Made by a program: the position numbers and the translations under genes. The notes under the pieces were generated by a model that was given only the letters and a program-made list of their open reading frames with translations, did not search any database and was not told where the DNA came from. Below, one piece after another: positions 13,430 through 23,100 of a stretch of DNA of 64,000 nucleotides; the stretch's first letter is position 1, and every line of letters begins with the position of its first letter. This stretch comes from Branchiostoma belcheri (taxonomy: Eukaryota; Chordata; Leptocardii; Amphioxiformes; Branchiostomatidae). The stretch lies in the NCBI RefSeq assembly GCF_001625305.1, contig NW_017803379.1:1107601-1171600 (forward strand), written 5' to 3'.

Positions 13430-13800
13430 GCACTTTTTATTTTTCCAAGGAAATCTATAGATTAAGAAACACAGATCTATCCGCGGAAACCATATCCAGT
13501 TTGTGAAAAACTGAGCAGGGATTTCATTTTTCTGAGGAAATCTATATACTTTTTATATTAAATTATCCACAAACCGATCATCTGAAAACTTGTAACGCCT
13601 GTGGATATCTCTGGATAACTGCCTAATCCATCAACCGTAAAAAAAATGTCCAGTTTGTGACGCTGATCAAAAGCATGCAAAAATTTCATTTGTCTGGCGA
13701 AATTTCCGGATAAACGCCTGATCCGCCCACAGGGAAACGTGTCCGGTTTGTGACGTTATTCTGAAATCAAGCAAACATTCTAATTTGTCTGGAGAAGTAA
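13430..13800 (+). repeat. degenerate tandem repeat, about 110-base unit
   Basis: Three or more diverged units share ccagtttgtga or ccggtttgtga, ctgatc and catttgtctgg. They lie between CTL-A and the LRR gene. The last unit ends near the LRR gene start, so it may be part of its 5' region. Confidence 0.55.
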
Positions 13801-13874
13801 CTATCACTTTGAGGCTCAGTGGCCGTGGTGTGGTCAAGATAAGATATTCCATAAGGTTTACGAGTTGTCATAAA

Positions 13875-15812
13875 ATGAAAGCTAGGATGGTGGGTGTAGT
13901 CCTGCTGTTACTACACGTTTCAGTAACAGGTGCATACTCCGGCACGGAGAAGGGTGATGTCGTGAACAGCCCTGACACTTTCGTCTGCAACAACTGTGAG
14001 CTGGTCAGGTTTCCAGATATTAACCCAGAAAACCTAACATCGGTGAACCTTGCCTCGAACAATATCACCGATATCTCAGACCTCCCCTACTTCCCTAAAT
14101 TAGAGACGCTAGACCTGGGCAGTAATCTAATTACAAACATCCACTGGCATTGGTTTATAACGCCGTTCTTAAAACTCCTGGATCTGTCTAACAACAAGAT
14201 TTCTCACGTTTCGGGAAGGTTTGTCGCTCATTTCATGCCAAAGATTCAGGTCATTGATCTCAGTGGTAACGAAATATCGTCTTTTCCAAAAGAGACCTTT
14301 TTGTTCCCCACCGAAAACTACGCTAGCGTACAGCTAGGTGGGAACCCGTTCCACTGTGATGCACGCTTGTGCTGGCTAAAACGTGAAGTTGAGTGTTTGT
14401 CGCAATGTTGGCATTGTGGGAGGATAGATGCTGTTCGAGTGCCAATATCAGTTTTTAAAGAATGTTGCCCTAACTGTCCCAGTAGCAGCCTGTATTTCGA
14501 ACTAATGCAATATAAGCACATCGAAAAGTTAATATGAGCAAGCCCCAAACACGTTGCGGGACAGGTTGTATTTCAAGTATTAGATAAAAATTTCTGCCAT
14601 TCAACTACAGTCACACTCACTGGGCCAATCCAGAACTATACGCTCATAACGGAACCGAATATCAACATATCAGTATTTAATTCAACGTCAGTGACGTCTA
14701 ATACATCAATGTCCTCAGTTTCCACTATCACCGATTTACTGACACCGACAGAATACGACGAGTTTACCCAAGGAACCCTTTGGCTTACTGAAGTCTCCAC
14801 GTTATCCAAAACTGAACCGACTACAGACAGTTCGTTATCAGTAGAAGCGATGACAGGTTATGCTCTTGCCTCGGTAGTTTTCACCGCCCTTGTTGCAGCG
14901 TTGCTGTCCTGTGCGAATCGGTATCGAACTCGGCGCCAGGACGATCTGGGGTTGCAACGGGCACTGAGGCAAGGACGTCCGCTTATCCCAAACCAAATGT
15001 ACGCCACCAACTCTCACCAGCTTGGCATACAACAAGCGTCAACAACAAGACACATACTCCGCCCAAACCAAAACTACGCCACAAACACGACTGAACAACT
15101 TGACTCCAGTGAAACTACACCAAACCAACACGGTAGTGAACATATTGAACCATACGAAGAAACAAGTTTATCCAAAATTGCTGAGGGCGCAGCAATGCAG
15201 GAAGAGCCTCATCAATATTCAAATCATGAGGTCGAACACACCTACACGTACGTCAAAGATGACCGGTATTCTGTCAGACAGATTGTCGAGGCGAATCGCG
15301 ACCCCAAATATGTAAATGAGGCGAGCAGATACGAGACGATTCCAAATGAACTTGGGTGTACAGGCGTGGAGCCGTACGCTGAAGTTAGTCTGTCAGCCAT
15401 TGCTGAGGAATCTTGCCTAAACAAACAATCACATGGTAGTGCCGCAACTGTTACAGAGGCAAGGCCCATACCTGGAGCAAACATTTCGGATGCTGACCGG
15501 GCTGCTATACGAACAAATCTCAACAGTTCGCCGGGCTCTGGAAGCCATGACAAAACAGATGCATTGGCTGGTAGCGAGACCTTACTATCCACCGGTGAAG
15601 TGGTTTATAAAGAAGAAAGACACACACAAGAAAGTACAGCTTATGATCCTGCGACCAACGATGAGGGCCTATCTGACAGAACTGGAATGGTGTACGCATC
15701 AAGTAGCCAAGACAGTACACCAACTGACACTGAGTTACTCTCACAGAAAAACCTTGAGGATAGCAAGAACGCTGTGAATTCTAGCTATAATGTTACATGT
15801 GGTTCTGGGTGA
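13875..15812 (+). CDS. LRR transmembrane receptor-like protein with tyrosine-rich tail
   Basis: Exons 13875-14481 and 14611-15812, joined in phase 1 (A|TC gives Ile), 602 aa. The start ATG opens a clear signal peptide (MKARMVGVVLLLLHVSVTGA). Residues about 50-165 hold four to five leucine-rich repeats (LxLxxNxI pattern), followed by a Cys-rich LRR C-cap (NPFHC, LCW, ECCPNC). A Ser/Thr-rich stalk leads to one membrane helix at about residues 286-308, a stop-transfer RYRTRR, and a tail of about 290 residues. The tail repeats EPYxExSLSxIAE twice and carries SRYETI (fits the ITIM consensus), KYVNE (YxN, Grb2-SH2 type) and other tyrosines. The gene sits between lectin units on the same strand. I cannot name an orthologue. 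A receptor signalling through phosphotyrosine is inference. Confidence 0.8.
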
Positions 15813-15857
15813 AATAGAATTTCTACGCCAACTTTATGTAACCCACTTTATTTGGAT

Positions 15858-16010
15858 ATTGGAAAAGGCAATTTACACGACTTTCCTCACTCCACCCAGG
15901 TGTGAATGGATACCTAACTTTGGTTGGGGAAAGTCGTATTGAGGTCACCTATTGGCGCCGAATGGCAGCCGCACACGTACAGACCCTTGCGACAGTTCCA
16001 CGAAAGTGTG
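15858..16010 (+). mobile_element. SINE-B 3' body in the LRR gene 3' UTR
   Basis: Contains ggcaatttacacgactttcc and a following body. The first part matches, inverted, the cores of the copies at 24231-24392 and 54288-54440. The tRNA-like head is missing here. It lies within the probable 3' UTR, upstream of the polyadenylation signal. Confidence 0.6.
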
Positions 16011-16105
16011 TATCGTTTCATGTGTATCGTGTATATGATGTGATTGTAAACCCTGCATTAATTCTGGGCTATAAAAGACTGTGATTGCATAGATTATGTT
16101 TGACC

Positions 16106-16111
16106 AATAAA
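16106..16111 (+). terminator. polyadenylation signal of the LRR gene
   Basis: AATAAA about 295 bases after the LRR stop codon. It is the first canonical signal downstream. Confidence 0.55.
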
Positions 16112-16689
16112 CCATTTATTAATATTATATATTTGTATCACAAATATTTTGAGTTTTATAAACAAACATATTTGCGTGTATTTTACAATGTAAAAGTAGA
16201 ATTAATTGCATTTTGCTAATGTATTATTCATCTACTACTGTCCTTGTACTGGGTCCCTTGGTAATCAGTCTGTAACTTGACTGAAGGGACTGCCCAATAC
16301 TTTACAAGATTACAAGAGTAATAAAGACTTTTGAAGAATGACAGTTGTCACTTGAAATGTGACACTTGTGTACCCTTGTGCTGGGATAAAGTTTAGCAGA
16401 GAGACTGATTTATCATTGTTATAGCCCTCTCCTTGGTGCTGAAAGCTATCCACTGTTCGCACTGAATCAAAACCATTTATACAATCATTGAAAACTTGTG
16501 TTTTTCAAAGTTGCTTCAGTAAAAAAATGGATGTTGTAATAGTTGGCAGTAAACGTAAATTTTGACATCATAAATCTTGTTAAGCAAGATATTCTACCTA
16601 TATGACACCTATATATATAAGGTGCATTGAAAATGTTGGAATCTTGTTTTTTTTTGGCCCGCCTTCTTTTTTTTCGCCCTATCGCATTA

Positions 16690-16960
16690 GATTTGCCTGA
16701 TTTGGAGTCTGCGGAGGATGTCATCCATAAAATGTTCTTGCTGGGGCCTAAACATATATACACGGCGTAAACTGTTGACGACACCAGATCATGTCGATTG
16801 ATAAGAAGGCGTTGCTTTTATATTCATTTTAGTTTGTAGCATAAAAATCAACTACTCAACATTTGAGCAGTTCTGTCGAAAACCCCATGTGTTATTTAAA
16901 CATAACAGAGACCATTCAACTAAGACGAAAATGGCCTGATACCTTATATTCTGTGTTTGT
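16690..16960 (+). repeat. segmental repeat, copy 1
   Basis: Shares tctgcggaggatgtcatcca and, about 150 bases on, a block around cataacaaagaccattcaa with 19230-19565. The two copies lie before and after the FTL-CTL-B exons. Confidence 0.7.
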
Positions 16961-17166
16961 GTACATAAAACAGGAAGTGGTCTTCTTATCGGAGCTTGCG
17001 AAGAAAAGAATAACAAAGACCATTCAAATAAGACGAAAGTGACCACTGCGAAAGATTAACTAGACAGAACAGATCAAAAAGGCTTAGGGAACTGCACTTT
17101 GTAAAAAAAATAATGAGTAAGAGAAATGAATATTCTACTAACATATTTTCTCTTTTCTTTGAACAG

Positions 17167-19037
17167 TAGAAGCAACAATACATGTATTTAAGACAGGCAA
17201 AAGTATTGGAAATAGAAAATCTCAGTGTTCAACTTGGGTCACCAATGAAACTATGACACTGCTTATGACAGTCCTCTCGCCCGAGGCAGGTGTGAATATC
17301 GCCCTGGGGAAGGCAGCGTTCCAAACAAGTGACCCCATAGGCGCGCCTGCCAGCCGTGCAGTGGACGGGAACACTGATACCAACTACCTCGCTGGGTCCT
17401 GCACACACACTAACTTTGATCCGGGAGAGGCTGATCCAAGCTGGTGGGTGGATCTTGGTCAACCGTGTGCGATTGACAGGTAAGTGTACATCATGATGCA
17501 TATCAATCCTTACAATAGACATTGGGATTTAATTTTACACCATCAGTAATGTCTCATACCTTGCTGACGTTTCGGTGTCTATGGGATACCTTCCCCGGAG
17601 CTTCTGACTGGAGTTCTGCTTCTCGCCGCTATATGAGAACACAAATATTGTACATCCATAAACATGTGGTTTATATACATTCATCCATATAGCATATAAA
17701 ACTCAAATGCTGTTCCTCACCTTCTACAGAGTGGTCATCTTCAACCGCCAGGAATGTTGTCCTGAACGACTCAACCCCTTCAACATCCACATCGGGGATT
17801 CCGACCAGGTCAGCGAGAACCCCAAGTGTGGCGGTGATCATAAAATCGACGTGAACCAGCCGTCCATTTCCGTCTCATGTCAGGGGATGAGGGGGCGGTA
17901 TGTGGGCGTCCGTCTCCCCGGACCCTCCCGAGTACTGACCCTGTGTGAAGTCCAAGTCTTTTCGGGTAGGCCTTCCCTGCATTCACTTTTATACATAGTT
18001 GGAACGTCATGTATTCCTTTTGGGGGCTGTTCTACAAATTACAGAAGTAAGGCCTCCTCGGAACTGAAGGCAGATATTTTCAGCAATATCTAGAAAGCAG
18101 GGACGGGTATAAGCTCATCGAGAAATAGTAGTTAGCAGCCTCTTGATATGTTTGATGAGTATGTTTTGATTTGTATTTCGAAAATATCCATATTCATTTG
18201 TTTGTAGTGGGGTCACAGTTTTTTATTTATCTTATTTATTATGTTGCCTGGCCCATGCTAGATGGCGGCTGCCAGGATGGCTACATACGAGTCGGTTGGT
18301 CCTGCATCCGGCTCGTTCCCATCCTAAAGTCATTTTCGGACGCGCTGCAGGCCTGTAATGCGGAAGGGGCGACTCTAGCCATGCCTAAAACGGAAGAACT
18401 GGACCTCGCTCTCAGACGCCTGGTCAAGATGTCCGGAGGCAACTCCGATCACTGGATCGGTCTGAGGGGGACCTACAATGGACGGCTGGGAAAATGGGAA
18501 TATAAATGGGAGGACGGGTCACTTTTGGGAAAGTACCAGGTACGTGTTCTGTTGACATGAACGATAGTTGATTGATGTTCATCTTGTATATTTCATTCCT
18601 ATATTATCATAATTACTATTCCTCTTGATTTGTGTTCGAATGATTGTTGTTCTGACTACATTTACTTACTCCTGATTTCCAATGCAATTGTACACGAGGC
18701 GTGGTACATGAGGCAATGCGTGTACATCGCAGACAATTTAAGGATCCCTGTATGTTACTGATTTTCTTCTGTTAGATAGGTCTTGTAATCCTGACGTATC
18801 TTACGTTGTTGACTTGATCCTTTCCATCAGGGATGGTACCCAGGGGAACCACGTAACTTCGCAGAGTCCTGGCTTACACTGTGCGTTCAGTACTGGAGAG
18901 GACATACAGAGTGGGATACGATATGGGACGACGCTATATGCGATGACAAAAAGCGGTACATCTGCCAATCCGACCTGCTAATAAAACGGAAAACGTTAAA
19001 AATTAAGAAATTACCGCCTCTACCAGAAGCACGATAG
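17167..19037 (+). CDS. FTL-CTL-B: F-type lectin plus C-type lectin unit (5' end not found)
   Basis: Exons 17167-17479, 17730-17965, about 18265-18539 and 18831-19037, all in phase. The first two encode an F-type (fucolectin) domain: NIALGKAAFQTS, AVDGNTDT, a WWVDLGQ core, then IFNRQECCPERL. The fucose motif RxDx4R/K is present with Glu for Asp. The last two encode a C-type lectin domain (GGCQDGYIRVGWSC to WDD and RYICQ) with EPR in place of EPN. The first exon opens in phase 1 with no start codon or signal peptide, so upstream exons exist. The CTL-A donor at 13097 has the right phase, which would give CTLD-FTL-CTLD with the LRR gene nested in an intron. The 5' edge of the CTLD exon has two possible acceptors (about 18207 and 18265). 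The protein ends in a Lys-rich tail. Confidence 0.7.
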
Positions 19038-19073
19038 AGATGGTTGTATCACTGGTGTACTGGTGCACGTTAC

Positions 19074-19121
19074 GTTGTATTGTATTGTATTGTATTGTAT
19101 TGTATTGTATTGTATTGTATT
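19074..19121. repeat. (TGTAT)n microsatellite
   Basis: About nine copies of tgtat shortly after the FTL-CTL-B stop. Confidence 0.9.
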
Positions 19122-19229
19122 TTTAAATTTTAATACATCAAGAGTGAACCTTTTTTTCTACCCAGTCCTTAAAATACACATCATTAACATGCATCGCTGC
19201 ACTACCACACAGTCGGTGAGGAACATTAG

Positions 19230-19565
19230 ATTTGTGGTCTGCGGAGGATGTCATCCATAAAATTTACTTGCTGTGGCCTAAGGATAAGATTGACACGTAG
19301 TTTTAAGAAGTATATGTCACAGAACTGAATGTCAGGATATAATTACGCATAATGTAACTTCATAGCTTCAAAATGTAATCTTTTTGATTATAACAGTTCA
19401 CTTGAAATGTGTTTTGCTTTTATATTCACTTTTTCATACATCATATTTATTATATTCACACAGTTTGTAACGAAAAAAAAACAAGTACATGTACTCAACA
19501 TTTCAGTGGTTCTGTCTAAAATACCATGTTTTGCTTAAACATAACAAAGACCATTCAAAATACTA
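19230..19565 (+). repeat. segmental repeat, copy 2
   Basis: Second copy of the block described at 16690-16960. Order and orientation are the same. The rest of 19566-20103 shows no gene and should hold the CTL-C promoter, but I see no clear TATA box. Confidence 0.7.
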
Positions 19566-20103
19566 GTACTCCTTCCAATCATGTCGATTCTGCCTGTAAC
19601 GCCGACTAATCGTTGAAAAATGTTTTTCTACAGCTAGAAACCAATCAAAACTGTTGCTACGCAAAGCAGGTGCCGGGCTGTAGTGACTACATATACATGA
19701 GAGATTCTTTCATCTACAAGTGAAGTCGCAGTCATATCGTGCTGCGGACAGTTTTAAGGGTTGAAAACAAAACGCCTGTCTTTGATTGTCGCAAATCAGC
19801 GCTTTGAAAATTCCCTCTTTGAACTAATAGCTAAAAAAACGACGGTTGTGGCAATTTTGAGGTTTTGTTGTGTTTCACCATACAGTGAAGGTCCGAGGTC
19901 CATCTCAGACGTGCATCGCACATTTTAGCTCGTAGCCCATTTCAGCATTTTTTGAAGCCCATTTCAGTCTTTTCGTTCGGGTCGTTTTCAAAACTTCATT
20001 TTTTTAGTCGACGGTTTGTCAGACATTTTGAATTCTGGTGTCAACACCGTCCTTGGGCCAGGCGAGCTCCATTGTTTTTGGACGGCAATTCCGTGCAGGG
20101 AGG

Positions 20104-23100
20104 ATGAGCAGCAACACAAGCATCAGAGACAGGCCCCTTCCTGCCTTACCCAACAGAGAAAGGCCCCTTCCTGCCTTACCGGGCAGAGAAAGGCCCCTTC
20201 CTGCAGTACCGAACTCCAAGCCGGCATCACGTTCAGGCCAATATGTGAAGACGGGTAAGTAACAGTCTACTGCTATAATGTTGAAAGGCGAGAACAGCAA
20301 TAGATTTTCTGTCTCCATAATTGCTGTACATGTAATTGTAATTTATATTGTTTAATATTCAGTTAATCGACTGCTATTGTCAGATTATGTTGAGTTTTTT
20401 TATAATAATCCCAATCATCATCATCATCACCATCCCTTAGGACGGTGACCGTTGAGTGACAAAAACATATGCAATAGCATAGCACCAAAACTCCAGAAAA
20501 TGGCGTTTCTGTTGAAACGCGATAGTGTAACACGACCGTGGCAACCATAATGATCATTATGGTAGTGTGCGTAGTCCAGTGGTTAGCGATCCTGCTTCTG
20601 GACTAAGAGGTTGGGAGTTCGAATCCCGGCTGTTGTCGCTCACCCGACATGCACGCTACTGTTTAGGGTCGCAGTCCTTAGGACGGGACGTTAAGCCGTG
20701 GTCCATTGTTCATTGTGCTTGTTGAAAAGAGCTAGGGAGATTTCCCCGGTACAATGAACCTGTAAATACTGTACATAGCGTCTGTCTTCTCTGTCACGAC
20801 CAGTGGAAGAGTATAGCTCTTCAGTGAGCTAAACTGGATCGAGATCACTTTCACTTTCATTAAAAAACCCTTACTTACGAGTTGATTGGAAGTTCCTGGT
20901 GATCATTGAGCGACCGCTATATTAAAGATCTGTGCAATGTTCGGTCTCTCAAAGATCCCCAACTTTGGTGCGTATAAATGAGGGTATAACCCCCAAAATG
21001 TGTAATGTCTCCGAAGGCCATGACGAACATGATCTAAATACTAAACTGAGATTCTTAAAAAATGTAACATTATCTTAAAGGCAAACGTGAATCTGACGTG
21101 AATTAGAATGAACCACGATTGACAGCACGCGTATAACCCCCAAGCAGTGTTTTGAAGTAATTAGTCTGGAGAAGAGGGAGTGCGCATACGTATCCCAGAG
21201 TTCCTTAAGGCTTGTTTGTATACTGACGCCCTAAAATACGGTAAACTTCTGAAATAAACTATGAGAGATTAAGGTTTGTTTGTGACCAATTATAACTCAT
21301 ATTAAACCATTACTTCTCTAGAATCTGGTTTTGTTCAGATAGTTTAGAAGATTTTTTGTAAATATAAAACATTTTTTGTGGTTCTTTTTTTATTTGATAA
21401 GGCGGTGTTGCACATCATGTGGTTTTATCAGAGAAAGGCCTACATTGTTGTCGTCATAAATGACATTCCTCATCATGAGTTTAGAAATTATATTGTCCTA
21501 GCAACAGGGGCATAGTATACTGACAATTTAGTTCAAGTCCATGTCCCCACCTTGTTGTTAGCCACATTTTAGTGGCGTTTCCAAGAGTCCTCACCAGTCA
21601 TTCTTCATCTGCACATCTGGTTTCTGACGCAGGATCGTCGGCAATCTACGCCAATGACGAAGAACTCAAAGAAGAATCCCCTGACACCAGTGAGCCCAGT
21701 GATGATCTGGATAGCAACAGGCACTACTATGTTAACAAAGATGAAATCATGAACAACCTTAGACAGGCTAGTTCCCCAAATCAGCCCAGTGGACAGCCGG
21801 CAGACACCGTGGGCCGCAGGGGTACCGGTATCATCGAAAATGCCATGTACGTGCCTGGTGCGTTACGACAAGGAGGTATGTTTTGTTATTTGCATCCTTG
21901 TACCATTTGCCATTTTTACCACCATGGTAAAGTAATTAGTAGTGATCTAATTCATTTGCCTTTTATGTTTGTATCTGTAGTTGAAATACTGGATAGCAGA
22001 TAGGGTAACAAGTCATGATCACCACGGAATATTATGACATGGTTGTGGATTGATTTCCTGTACTCTTGAAATATGTTCAGATTAGCATCTACATATTTAC
22101 AAAATGTGAACAATGCTTTTTCTTCCCAAAAGTTGAAGCAGAGCAGATATACATGTAGAATACGAGCTCGTGTCTCTTTACATGTGATACATGGTAGCAG
22201 AATCGACCTTCGCTTTAAAAAGCACCATTTTAAGTGCATATGGTGCATAGCTAATTTCCATGGCAATCATAAACAAACAAACATCAGCTAGTGTGTCGAA
22301 AACCTTTCACGGTAATATATACTAACGTACCATCGCACACTTCGAGGTTTTCCAGCGTTCCCAAGAGCAACAGCTTGCGCACGATCCTGCGATGCTGAAT
22401 GTGTACATTTTGCAGTTGGGCGTTTTATCATGATGCACAACTTAGAAGAGCTCTGACGAATCTGAGAAACAGGGAGAAAATGTCTTGTCTGGAAACGGAC
22501 ACGCATGTGCAAAGAAGCACCTGAAAACATTTGATTGCCCAGGTGTTGCATATTTTGTGACATGTGTATGCAAATGCTGATTAGAGAGGACGAACTTTTG
22601 GAACACCCTGTAGCTCTTGAGGAGGCAAACTGACAGCGGTACCAATAGGTAGATATGAAATGATACTTTGTGTTTACAGATCACACCGATGATGCAGACA
22701 TTTGTGGGCTTCCCAAAAACTGCAACGTGGCATGTCGCTGTTCCTTTCTGCCATGGGCCATCATCATAATTGCTGTAACGTTATTAGCAGCCGTCGTTGG
22801 AACAGGAGTTGTTCTTGCCATATTTCACACGATCCCGGAAGAGACTCAGTCTTTCTCAAACAGTCCTCCGGAGCGGCGTGGTTCGTCAAGACAACCAGTG
22901 TCACCAGTTCCCGACACCTCTGCAACCGCACTGCCCAAGGTGACAACCACACTGCCCGAGGTGACAACCACACTACCCGAGGTTACAACCACACTGCCCA
23001 AGGTGACAACCACACTGCCCAAGGTGACAACCACACTGCCCAAGGTGACAACCACACTGCCCAAGGTGACAACCACACTGCCCGAGGTTACAACCACACT

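Noticed and set aside
20561-20640. tRNA gene
   Set aside because: A/B-box-like sequence is present, but it continues into a shared body found in another copy and does not fold as a full tRNA by eye, so it is called a SINE.
21572-22003. Separate gene starting at GTG 21572
   Set aside because: GTG is not a normal start here. The acceptor AG at 21571-21572 and the phase fit place it as exon 2 of CTL-C.
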